Position numbers and translations under genes: made by a program
Notes under the pieces: generated by a model
The model's input: the letters and a program-made list of their open reading frames with translations, nothing else
Told to the model about the DNA's origin: nothing
The model's database searches: none
Source: Metaruminococcus_A sp964607135
Lineage (GTDB): Bacteria > Bacillota > Clostridia > Oscillospirales > Ruminococcaceae
Assembly (NCBI GenBank): GCA_964607135.1
Contig: CAZSIV010000033.1
Span: 1 to 26,154, forward strand
Direction of reading: 5' to 3'
DNA length: 26,154 nt
Shown here: positions 14,514-22,290 of the stretch, one piece after another
Layout of the letters: each line of letters begins with the position of its first letter
How positions within the stretch are numbered: the first letter of the stretch is position 1

Positions 14514-15014
14514 ATGTTATGTGATCATTGTGGAAAAAATCCTGCGACCGCTTCGGTTAAACAGACAATCAATGGGCAGACAAAGTTATTTCATCTTTGC
14601 AGGGATTGCGCCGAGCAGTTCAAATTGTCCAGCTTTTTCAGTTATCCCTTTTTTGATACCTCCAGTTTATTTTCGGGTCTGTTCCAGCAGGCAGAGTCTA
14701 GAGAGACTTCGAGCCGGGCGAAACGGTGCCCTAACTGCGGAGCGGTTTTACAGGATATTCTGTCAACCGGACATTTGGGATGCAGCAGTTGCGTTGATAC
14801 ATTCGGGGAAGAGCTTCTACCGATGATTCGAAAGATTCACGGCAATGCAGTCCACACCGGAAAGGTTCCGCAGACTGCCTCGGTCAAAATCAAGACCAAA
14901 CGTCAAATCGAATTGTTGAATGAACAGCTTAAAAAGGCGGTTTCTGAACAAAACTTTGAAGAAGCAGCACGGCTTCGTGATGAAATCAACCAGCTGAAAG
15001 GGCAGGTGGGATGA
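14514..15014 (+). CDS. mcsA: McsA, zinc-binding activator of the arginine kinase McsB
   Basis: Adaptor that binds and activates McsB; 166 residues. Two zinc sites are visible: CDHC near residues 3-6 with CRDC at 29-32, and CPNC at 72-75 with CSSC at 90-93. A UVR motif (LLNEQLKKAVSEQNFEEAA and on) near 135-155 ends the protein. The same motif occurs in the ClpC middle domain and in UvrB/UvrC, where it mediates protein contacts. It begins 13 nt after ctsR with a GGGGGA ribosome site and ends 1 nt before mcsB, so translation is probably coupled. Confidence 0.94.
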   Translation: MLCDHCGKNPATASVKQTINGQTKLFHLCRDCAEQFKLSSFFSYPFFDTSSLFSGLFQQAESRETSSRAKRCPNCGAVLQDILSTGHLGCSSCVDTFGEELLPMIRKIHGNAVHTGKVPQTASVKIKTKRQIELLNEQLKKAVSEQNFEEAARLRDEINQLKGQVG

Positions 15015-15015
15015 G

Positions 15016-16038
15016 ATGATTAAATGGTATGATACAACCGGAAAAAACGGCGATATTATTATCAGCTCCCGGGTACGGCTTGCCAGGAATTTATCCCCTT
15101 ATCGTTTTTTAGACCAGATGGATGCCGGCCAGCAGACAAAGTTAAACCAGGCGGTTGTCGATCGTTTGGAGGATTTGAATCTGGGTGAAAACAAGCTGGA
15201 ATTTTTATGGACCGATCAGCTTTCCAGCGATCAAAAGCAATCCTTGGTGGAGCGCCATCTTGCAAGCGCAGATTTTATCCGGCGTGGAAATAATGTTCTC
15301 GCGTTATCTGGTGACAACAGCATCAGTATCATGGTAAACGAGGAAGATCACTTGAGAATTCAGGTAATCGTTCCTGGATTTGACTTGGAAAAAGCGTATG
15401 AGATCGCAAATCAATGCGATGACTTTCTCAACGAAAGTTTTGAGTACGCTTTTGACGAACGCTTAGGATATTTGACGACCTGTATGACCAATCTCGGGAC
15501 AGGGCTCCGCGCTTCTGTTATGATGCATCTGCCCGCCCTGGAAGCAGCCGGCGCTCTGAACAGCATTGGAAACACTGTTTCCAAGCTTGGACTGACGATC
15601 CGAGGAACTTACGGGGAAGGATCTAATGCGTTCGGTTCAGTTTATCAGATTTCCAACCAGATTACCCTTGGCATTTCTGAAGAGCAGGCGATCGAAAATT
15701 TGAAAAATGTGGTCAACCAAATCCTATTCAGTGAAAATGAAGCGAGAAAAGCGTTGCGGGAACGCAACGGTCTCACATTGGAGGATAGGATTTACCGAAG
15801 CTACGGAATTTTAAGATATGTTAGGAGCCTTTCTGTGGAAGAGCTTTACAGGCTTCTTTCGGATGTTCGGCTCGGCGTTTCAATGGGAATCCTTACAAAT
15901 GTAACGGTAGAAACGCTGAACCATTTGATGGCAAGCTGTGGGGAAGCCTCTTTGCGTTTGACAAGCGATAATTCGCCTTCTAATCTGGACTGTTTCGAAA
16001 AAAGAGCGGAGACCGTTCGGGCCGCTTTGAAAGAATGA
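15016..16038 (+). CDS. mcsB: Protein arginine kinase McsB
   Basis: Phosphagen-kinase-like enzyme that phosphorylates arginine residues in proteins, marking them for ClpC-ClpP degradation and inactivating CtsR; 340 residues. Visible motifs are SSRVRLARNL near 17-26, the active-site block TTCMTNLGTGLRASVMMHLP near 155-174, and RGTYGEGSNAFGSVYQISNQ near 195. A C-terminal DVRLGVSMGIL stretch contributes to the phosphoarginine-binding region in the family. The start follows GCAGGTGGGA and lies one base after the mcsA stop. No key motif is missing. Confidence 0.95.
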   Translation: MIKWYDTTGKNGDIIISSRVRLARNLSPYRFLDQMDAGQQTKLNQAVVDRLEDLNLGENKLEFLWTDQLSSDQKQSLVERHLASADFIRRGNNVLALSGDNSISIMVNEEDHLRIQVIVPGFDLEKAYEIANQCDDFLNESFEYAFDERLGYLTTCMTNLGTGLRASVMMHLPALEAAGALNSIGNTVSKLGLTIRGTYGEGSNAFGSVYQISNQITLGISEEQAIENLKNVVNQILFSENEARKALRERNGLTLEDRIYRSYGILRYVRSLSVEELYRLLSDVRLGVSMGILTNVTVETLNHLMASCGEASLRLTSDNSPSNLDCFEKRAETVRAALKE

Positions 16039-16081
16039 CAAAATTCATTTTTAGCATTTCGAAAATGAAAGGAATGATTTT

Positions 16082-18541
16082 ATGTACACATTTAAAGGAT
16101 TTACAGAAAAAGCGAATCTTGCTTTAAACGCCGCTATTTCAATTGCTTCTGAGCTGGGGCACACCTATATTGGCAGTGAGCACATTCTCTATGGATTGTG
16201 CAGTGTTGAAAACGGCGTTGCTGCTGCGGTTTTAAATAAACACAATATCAATAAGGATGCCATCTACCACAAGCTGGAAACCGCGATTGGAAAGGGAATC
16301 CCAACAAGGCTAACTCCCTCTGATCTTACACCGCGCAGCAAGCGGATCCTTGAAATATCCATCTATGAAGCGAGGAATCTCAAGCACAGTTATGTAGGAA
16401 CCGAGCACATTTTGATGGCGATTCTTCGCGAATCCGACAGTTACGGCGTAGCGTTTCTTCAGGAATTCGGCGTCAATATTCGCGATCTTTACAGTGAATG
16501 CATCAATGAAGTCGGAGATGCTAAAGAAAATTTAGGCGGAATGGATACAGCCTATTCACCTCGTTCAAGCAGCAATTCCAGGGATGATACAACCCAACTC
16601 AATAAGTTTGGACGCGACTTGACACAGCTTGCCAGCAATAATCAAATCGATCCGGTTGTTGGGAGACAGGAGGAAATCAACCGGGTCATCCAAATCCTTT
16701 CGCGGCGCACTAAAAACAATCCTTGCCTGATCGGCGAACCGGGCGTAGGAAAGACCGCGATAGCAGAGGGGCTTGCCCAGAAAATCATCAGCGGGGAAGT
16801 TCCGGAAACGTTGAAAGACAAACGGGTGTTTTCCCTTGATATTACCTCGATGCTTGCCGGTGCGAAATATCGGGGAGATTTTGAGGAGCGGATCAAAGGC
16901 GCCCTGGAAGAAGTGACAAAATCCGGTAACATTATCCTGTTTATCGACGAAATCCACACCATTATCGGCGCCGGGGCCGCTGAGGGCGCCGTTGATGCAG
17001 CCAACATCCTGAAGCCGCAGCTGGCACGGGGGGAACTCCAGCTGATCGGAGCGACCACGATTGACGAATACCGTAAATATATCGAAAAGGACTCAGCGCT
17101 TGAGCGCCGTTTTCAACCGGTTATGGTCAATGAACCTTCTGAAGAAGATGCGGAAACCATTTTATTTGGCCTGCGGGATAAATATGAAGCGCATCACAAA
17201 ATAAAGATCAGCGATGAAGCGATACGCTCTGCGGTTAAGCTTTCTTCACGTTATATCAACGATCGATATCTCCCGGATAAAGCGATCGATTTGGTCGACG
17301 AGGCCGCCTCTAAAGTGAGATTGCAGGCTTTTACGGCTCCTCCAGACCTTCAGGAACTTGAAAATGAACTCAAGCGGCTGAACGAGGAAAAGGCTGCGGC
17401 AATTAATTCGCAGGATTTTGAATCGGCAGCAAAAATCAGGGATCATGAAAAGGAAATCAGCGAACAGCTCGACAAAGAGAAACAGAGCTGGCAGGAGGAT
17501 CATAAACATACCAACGGAACCGTAACTACTGAAGATATCGCCGATATCGTTTCGAGCTGGACAGGGATTCCAGTCAAGCAGCTGAACGAACAGGAAGGCG
17601 AGCGCCTGTTAAACATGGAAAAAACGCTTCACGAAAGGGTTGTGGGGCAAGATGAGGCTGTTTCTGCAATTTCCAAAGCGATCCGACGCGGACGGATCGG
17701 TCTGAAAGACCCGAAGCGTCCGATTGGTTCCTTCTTATTTTTGGGTCCAACCGGAGTAGGGAAGACAGAGCTTTGCAAAGCGCTTGCGGAAGCATTGTTC
17801 GGCGATGAAAACGCAATGATCCGCCTTGATATGTCGGAATATATGGAGAAGCATTCTGTTTCGAGAATGGTCGGCTCGCCTCCGGGGTATGTCGGGTACG
17901 ACGAAGGAGGGCAGCTGACGGAAAGGATTCGACGGAAACCTTATTCTGTCATTCTTTTTGATGAGGTGGAAAAAGCACATCCGGACGTCTTCAATATGCT
18001 GCTTCAAATTCTTGAAGACGGTATTTTGACAGACTCTCAAGGCAGAAAGGTCAGCTTCAAAAACAGTGTTATTATCATGACCTCGAATATTGGTGCACGG
18101 ATGATCAGCGAGCATAGAAGTCTTGGATTTATATCGGCTGAGGATACTGCGAAGGACGATAAAGAGATCAAGGATGATATTATGGGAGAACTGAAGCGGC
18201 ATTTTAAGCCGGAATTTCTCAATAGAATCGATGACATCATCGTCTTTCACAAGCTTACCAATGATGATATCAGGGTGATTGCCGGGAAAATGCTCCAAAA
18301 CCTGGCTGAGCGGGTTTCAAATTTGGAGCTTAAGATCCGCTTTACCGACCGTTGTATCGATCACATTGCTTCGGTCGGATACGATCCGGTTTATGGCGCC
18401 AGACCACTTCGCCGCGCAATTACCGCCAATATTGAAGATCAATTGTCAGAGCGATTTCTGGAAGACAATTTCAAAGCAGGAGATACGGTTGAAGTGGATT
18501 ATAACAATGATAAATTTACCTTTACTGCCGTAAATCAATGA
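16082..18541 (+). CDS. clpC: ATP-dependent unfoldase ClpC
   Basis: AAA+ partner of the ClpP protease that unfolds arginine-phosphorylated and adaptor-delivered proteins; 819 residues. The N-terminal double Clp repeat (about 1-145) binds substrates and phosphoarginine. AAA module 1 has Walker A GEPGVGKT near 218-225, and AAA module 2 has GPTGVGKT near 555-562. Between them a middle domain contains a UVR motif (NEEKAAAINSQDFESAAKIR and on). The SLGF loop near 680 is the expected ClpP contact. It is the last gene of the ctsR operon, after a 43-nt gap holding a weak inverted repeat (16044-16069) and an AAAGGA ribosome site. A strong terminator follows. Confidence 0.97.
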   Translation: MYTFKGFTEKANLALNAAISIASELGHTYIGSEHILYGLCSVENGVAAAVLNKHNINKDAIYHKLETAIGKGIPTRLTPSDLTPRSKRILEISIYEARNLKHSYVGTEHILMAILRESDSYGVAFLQEFGVNIRDLYSECINEVGDAKENLGGMDTAYSPRSSSNSRDDTTQLNKFGRDLTQLASNNQIDPVVGRQEEINRVIQILSRRTKNNPCLIGEPGVGKTAIAEGLAQKIISGEVPETLKDKRVFSLDITSMLAGAKYRGDFEERIKGALEEVTKSGNIILFIDEIHTIIGAGAAEGAVDAANILKPQLARGELQLIGATTIDEYRKYIEKDSALERRFQPVMVNEPSEEDAETILFGLRDKYEAHHKIKISDEAIRSAVKLSSRYINDRYLPDKAIDLVDEAASKVRLQAFTAPPDLQELENELKRLNEEKAAAINSQDFESAAKIRDHEKEISEQLDKEKQSWQEDHKHTNGTVTTEDIADIVSSWTGIPVKQLNEQEGERLLNMEKTLHERVVGQDEAVSAISKAIRRGRIGLKDPKRPIGSFLFLGPTGVGKTELCKALAEALFGDENAMIRLDMSEYMEKHSVSRMVGSPPGYVGYDEGGQLTERIRRKPYSVILFDEVEKAHPDVFNMLLQILEDGILTDSQGRKVSFKNSVIIMTSNIGARMISEHRSLGFISAEDTAKDDKEIKDDIMGELKRHFKPEFLNRIDDIIVFHKLTNDDIRVIAGKMLQNLAERVSNLELKIRFTDRCIDHIASVGYDPVYGARPLRRAITANIEDQLSERFLEDNFKAGDTVEVDYNNDKFTFTAVNQ

Positions 18542-18554
18542 CAATGACAACGTT

Positions 18555-18587
18555 AAAAAGCACGGGAATGACATTCCCGTGCTTTTT
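18555..18587. terminator. Bidirectional terminator after clpC
   Basis: A perfect 15-bp stem (18555-18569 with 18573-18587) with loop GAC. Arms carry AAAAA on the left and TTTTT on the right, so it can end both clpC (plus) and the recombinase gene (minus). Confidence 0.88.
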
Positions 18588-18655
18588 GCTTTAAATCACA
18601 CTTGCGAACAAAAAAACATTGTATATTTTGTTAATTAATGTATCAGTATTCTGAA

Positions 18656-19660
18656 TTATTTTTTAATTTGACCGACGTTTGCCAATGGATTATTCTCTGC
18701 TGCGTGCTCCATCTGACGGCTGGAAACATGGGTGTAGATCTCTGTTGTTCCGAGATTTGCATGCCCTAAAATGTCCTTTAGAACACGGATGTCGATCTCG
18801 CCATATTGGTACATCAGTGTAGCGGCAGTATGGCGAAGCTTGTGAACAGAGTAGCCCATTTGGCCCAATCCTGATTTTTTGAGAAAGGTTTCTACAATCT
18901 GCTGCACTCGGCGGCGGCTGATCCGGCTTCCAGTTCTCGAAAGAAAAAGGGCATTGGAATCTTTAGGGTGAGGATGTTGCTGTTTTCGCATTTCCAGATA
19001 GGAAGAAATTGCGGCTAAACAGGCATTGTTTAGATAAATACTTCGCTCCTTATTTCCTTTTCCCAGCAAACGCAGTGTATTGTCCCTGATATCAGATAAG
19101 TTGATCCCAACCAACTCCGCAAGCCTCATACCACAGTTGAGAAATAACGTCAAAATACAATAATCACGTTGCTGATTGTCGCCATCTTCTTCATCCACAC
19201 TATTCAGTAATTCTAAACTTTGTTCCAGAGTTAAATATTTGGGCAGTGTTTTTCTGATGGAAGGGATTTCCAAATTTAAAGCTGGATTTTCATCCAAAAT
19301 TTTTTGATTATTGGTAAGATACTTAAAAAAGCCACGGATGGAAGAAACTTTCCGAGCTCGGGCGGTTGCACTATTTGAACGTTCTGACATGACGAAATGA
19401 AGGAATTCATAGATGTCGGATAAAGTAACACTCCGGATCAAATCGAGAGTAACATCAGAAATTTCGATCTTCTGAAAAGCCTCATAATCAGTAAAAGGCG
19501 TGTGGTCGTCAGAACGATAAACCAGGATAAAGCGAAAAAAAGTCCGCAGGTCAGTATAATATTCTTGTACTGTTTTAGGAGACCGACCTTTGATTGTTTC
19601 CATATAGAATAGATAATCCCGAAGCTGCGGAAAAAGATCCGTATATTGATTGACTGGCAT
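18656..19660 (-). CDS. xerC: XerC/XerD-like tyrosine recombinase
   Basis: Site-specific tyrosine recombinase of 334 residues. In the frame counted from the upstream ATG, the catalytic set is R near 180 (NCGMRLAELVG), H275 and R278 (HKLRH), H302 (LGHANLG) and Y311 (TTEIYTH). The N-terminal SAM-like DNA-binding domain (LRDYLFYMETIKGRSPKTVQ and on) is typical of Xer proteins. It is about 35 residues longer than classical XerC, with the extra around residues 50-75. I chose the second ATG (19660), because GGGGGG lies 6 nt before it, whereas the first (19666) abuts that site. It could be the chromosome-dimer resolvase or an orphan Xer-type recombinase. No integrase-linked genes or att repeats are visible nearby. 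A palindrome lies just upstream. Confidence 0.85.
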   Translation of the reverse strand: MPVNQYTDLFPQLRDYLFYMETIKGRSPKTVQEYYTDLRTFFRFILVYRSDDHTPFTDYEAFQKIEISDVTLDLIRSVTLSDIYEFLHFVMSERSNSATARARKVSSIRGFFKYLTNNQKILDENPALNLEIPSIRKTLPKYLTLEQSLELLNSVDEEDGDNQQRDYCILTLFLNCGMRLAELVGINLSDIRDNTLRLLGKGNKERSIYLNNACLAAISSYLEMRKQQHPHPKDSNALFLSRTGSRISRRRVQQIVETFLKKSGLGQMGYSVHKLRHTAATLMYQYGEIDIRVLKDILGHANLGTTEIYTHVSSRQMEHAAENNPLANVGQIKK

Positions 19661-19672
19661 TTTCATCCCCCC

Positions 19673-19702
19673 AACTGCACAAAATTTTTATTTTGTGCAG
19701 TT
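19673..19702. promoter_or_regulatory. Perfect palindrome at the recombinase start region
   Basis: Inverted arms of 12 bases (AACTGCACAAAA at 19673-19684 and its complement at 19691-19702) around a six-base A/T centre. It lies directly before the recombinase ribosome site. A TATAAC overlaps its far end on the minus strand, so the palindrome would cover the start of transcription. It could be an operator or a leader hairpin. It lacks the G-rich stem and T-run of a terminator for either neighbour. Confidence 0.6.
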
Positions 19703-19796
19703 ATATGTCTCTTTTTTTGTAGAAAACTTTTTTTGATCTTTTTTTATCATACCTTATTTTGCTCATTTCTGCAAATTCCTTTTGAGCTGTCACTGC

Positions 19797-19825
19797 TTGT
19801 TTTTTATCTTTGAGTCAAGTATAAT
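19797..19825 (+). promoter_or_regulatory. Sigma-A type promoter of the second aldo/keto reductase
   Basis: TTGTTT (19797-19802), 17 nt, TATAAT (19820-19825), about 45 nt before the start codon. The ATG has AGGAGG. Confidence 0.65.
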
Positions 19826-19870
19826 AAACGCAAACAAAAGCTGTCAAACATAAAAAGGAGGACAAATTCA

Positions 19871-20794
19871 ATGGAAAAACGCATCTTAGGAAAAACTGGA
19901 TTATCAGTTACAGCAATGGGACTCGGAACAATGGACGTCAGGTATTTAGATCTGCAAAACGTTTCCCGCCTTTTGAATACCGCTTTGGACTCCGGAATCA
20001 ATTATATTGACACCTCTCCAGAATATCCGATGGCAGAATATTTTATTGGGAAAACGATTGCTCATCGGCGGGATGAGTATATTCTCGCTACAAAATGCGG
20101 AGATAATATGACGGGGGTTGGTGAAACCTATATCTTTGATCGCAAAACGATTATCAGCAATATGGATGAAAGCCTGCGGTTGATGAAGACAGACCATGTG
20201 GATATTCTCCAGCTGCATGGGGTCATTCCAGAAATGTTGGATGGCGGTTGTTACGGTGAAGCGATGGAAGCGATGCGCGAGCTGAAAAAGGCTGGAAAAG
20301 CGCTTCATCTCGGCCTGACAGTCCGCAACGGAAATGACAAGCAGTATGGTTATCCAGCGACGTTTGGATATAATTCCCTTCCCCGTTTTTCCAAATGGGA
20401 AGATATTGAAATGGCACAGGTCGTTTATGGAGGGCTCACTCGAATCAGCGAAAACATGATTCAAAAGGTTCACAAAGAGGACAATTTGGGAGTCGTTGTC
20501 CGCGGCGTTGTCAAATCTTATCTTCCGGTTTACGAGGCGCATTACGAAGCATCCCGCATCAGTGAGCTCTTTGAAGAGGGAGAAAGTAAAAACGATTTCC
20601 TGATCCGCTATGCGCTTTCCCATCCGGCTGTTTCTTCGTTGATAATCGGGACGAAAAATGTCAACCACTTGTTAGAAGACATCAAAGCGATGAAAAAAGG
20701 AAAATTGTCAGATGAGATTTATGAGGAGGCAAAACGCCGTTTGAATTTTGCAGGCGTAGTTGTAGGACCAACAGATATAAAAACAGATTGGTAA
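19871..20794 (+). CDS. Aldo/keto reductase
   Basis: Probable NAD(P)H-dependent oxidoreductase of 307 residues, without iron-sulfur clusters. The catalytic tetrad is D47, Y52, K75 and H116 (NYIDTSPEYPMAE, LATKCG, LQLHG). The N-terminus MEKRILGKTGLSVTAMGLG is the usual family start. The segment PAVSSLIIGTKNVNHL near the C-terminus corresponds to the phosphate-binding end of the barrel. It has its own promoter and ends 4 nt before a perfect palindromic terminator, so it is monocistronic. It is only distantly similar to the reductase at 12194-13216, which carries a ferredoxin-like tail. Substrate unknown. Confidence 0.9.
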   Translation: MEKRILGKTGLSVTAMGLGTMDVRYLDLQNVSRLLNTALDSGINYIDTSPEYPMAEYFIGKTIAHRRDEYILATKCGDNMTGVGETYIFDRKTIISNMDESLRLMKTDHVDILQLHGVIPEMLDGGCYGEAMEAMRELKKAGKALHLGLTVRNGNDKQYGYPATFGYNSLPRFSKWEDIEMAQVVYGGLTRISENMIQKVHKEDNLGVVVRGVVKSYLPVYEAHYEASRISELFEEGESKNDFLIRYALSHPAVSSLIIGTKNVNHLLEDIKAMKKGKLSDEIYEEAKRRLNFAGVVVGPTDIKTDW

Positions 20795-20797
20795 AGG

Positions 20798-20827
20798 AAG
20801 AGAGCCCCCTAGGGGGCTCTCTTTTTG
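20798..20827. terminator. Bidirectional terminator between the reductase gene and gatB
   Basis: A perfect 26-bp palindrome (20798-20823) with core GAGCCCCCT, followed by TTTTT-rich sequence. It lies 3 nt after the reductase stop and 10 nt after the gatB stop on the other strand, serving both. Confidence 0.88.
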
Positions 20828-20833
20828 CTCATT

Positions 20834-22276
20834 TTATTGCGCTAAATACTTTGTAATCAAATCCTTGATAATCCCAGGATTCCCCTTCCCTTTTGTGGCT
20901 TTCATACATTGGCCTACCAAAAAACCGAAAGCATTTGTTTTTCCATTTTTGTAATCGTCTATCGATTTTTGATTTGCAGCAAGGACTTCTTTCACAGTTT
21001 CTTCCAATGCTGTTGCATCAGAAATCTGCCCTAACCCTTTTTCATTGATAATATCGGCGACTTTTTTATTTTCGGCAATTATCACGTCTAACACCGTTTT
21101 TCCAGCAGTGTTGGAAATAACGCCCTTCTCAATATTCTCAATCAGCTCCGCAAGATTTTCCGGAGTTAAAGCAGTATCAGTCAGCTGCCTATTCCCATCA
21201 TTGAGGTATTTCGAGATATCTCCTAAAATCCAGTTGGAAAGGTTTTTTGCTTTACATTTTTTGAGAGCCAGTGTTTCTTCAAATAACTTGGATTTTTCGA
21301 CGCTATCCACCAATAATTCTGCATCGGTTCGTGGCAAGCTCAACTCCTTTACATAGCGAGCAAGCTTTATATTGGGCATTTCGGGCAGGCTGTCTTTCAA
21401 ATTTTTCACATATTCTTCTTCCAAAACAATGGTTAGAAGATCTGGCTCTGGGAAATAGCGGTAATCGTGTGCATCTTCCTTGCTGCGAAGTAAAAAGTTC
21501 TGTCCCTTTACATCATCCCAGCGTCGAGTTTCCTGTTCAATTTCTCCGCCCGCATCCAGTACTTCGATCTGGCGGTTCGCTTCATACTCGATGGCGCGCA
21601 TGGTTGCGCTGAAGGAGTTTACGTTTTTCATTTCACAGCGGGTTCCAAATTCCGCGCTCCCCTTTTTTCGGACGGAAACATTGACGTCGCAGCGAATGGA
21701 TCCCTCCTGCATTTTGCAGTCTGAAATATCCAGGTACTGTAAAATCTGTCGGATGGTGTCAAGGTAGGCTTTGGCCTCTTCCGCGCTTCGGATGTCCGGT
21801 TCGGAGACAATTTCGATCAGCGGGACGCCGCAGCGGTTGAAGTCGACTAGAGAGCCATCAAAACTGTCGTCATGGATCAGCTTTCCAGCATCTTCTTCGA
21901 TGTGAATCCGTGTGACACCAATTCGTTTCTGCTCCTCTCCCACCATAATATCCAGGTAGCCGTTTTCACAGAGAGGAATGTCGAACTGAGAAATCTGGTA
22001 CGCTTTTGGAAGATCGGGATAAAAATAATTTTTACGGTCCTGCTTGCAGATTCGGTTGATGGAGCAATGGAGGGCATGTCCCATTTTTACAGCGTATTCC
22101 ACAACTTTTTCGTTCAACGTTGGAAGGGTTCCTGGCATACCGGAGCAAATTGGGCAACACTGGCTGTTTACTTCCAGCCCAAATTTATTTTTGCAGCTGC
22201 AAAATATTTTAGATTCTGTGGAAAGCTCTGCATGAACCTCCAAACCAATTACAATTTCATAATCATTCTGATTCAT
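20834..22276 (-). CDS. gatB: Asp-tRNA(Asn)/Glu-tRNA(Gln) amidotransferase subunit B
   Basis: Subunit B of the GatCAB amidotransferase, which binds the mischarged tRNA and activates its carboxyl group with ATP; 480 residues. The N-terminal motif EIVIGLEVHAEL is diagnostic. A zinc-type cysteine cluster (C26, C28, C40/C41, C44) lies in FCSCKNKFG and CCPICSGMPG. The tail contains the YqeY-like helical domain ending LVGQCMKATKGKGNPGII. I chose the second ATG (22276), 7 nt after GAGGTG; the first at 22282 is only 2 nt from it. It is the last gene of ligA-gatC-gatA-gatB, 14 nt after gatA. Confidence 0.95.
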   Translation of the reverse strand: MNQNDYEIVIGLEVHAELSTESKIFCSCKNKFGLEVNSQCCPICSGMPGTLPTLNEKVVEYAVKMGHALHCSINRICKQDRKNYFYPDLPKAYQISQFDIPLCENGYLDIMVGEEQKRIGVTRIHIEEDAGKLIHDDSFDGSLVDFNRCGVPLIEIVSEPDIRSAEEAKAYLDTIRQILQYLDISDCKMQEGSIRCDVNVSVRKKGSAEFGTRCEMKNVNSFSATMRAIEYEANRQIEVLDAGGEIEQETRRWDDVKGQNFLLRSKEDAHDYRYFPEPDLLTIVLEEEYVKNLKDSLPEMPNIKLARYVKELSLPRTDAELLVDSVEKSKLFEETLALKKCKAKNLSNWILGDISKYLNDGNRQLTDTALTPENLAELIENIEKGVISNTAGKTVLDVIIAENKKVADIINEKGLGQISDATALEETVKEVLAANQKSIDDYKNGKTNAFGFLVGQCMKATKGKGNPGIIKDLITKYLAQ

Positions 22277-22290
22277 ACTCATTCACCTCT

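Noticed and set aside
16044..16069. Inverted repeat with 8-bp arms before clpC, considered as an operator or internal promoter element
   Set aside because: Short, entirely AT-rich arms with a 10-nt loop and no CtsR heptads; likely chance.
17735..18298. 187-codon open frame on the minus strand
   Set aside because: Antisense to the second AAA module of clpC; a by-product of codon use.
19946..20668. 240-codon open frame on the minus strand
   Set aside because: It lies entirely opposite the second aldo/keto reductase gene, has no ribosome site and resembles no family; the plus-strand gene is unambiguous.
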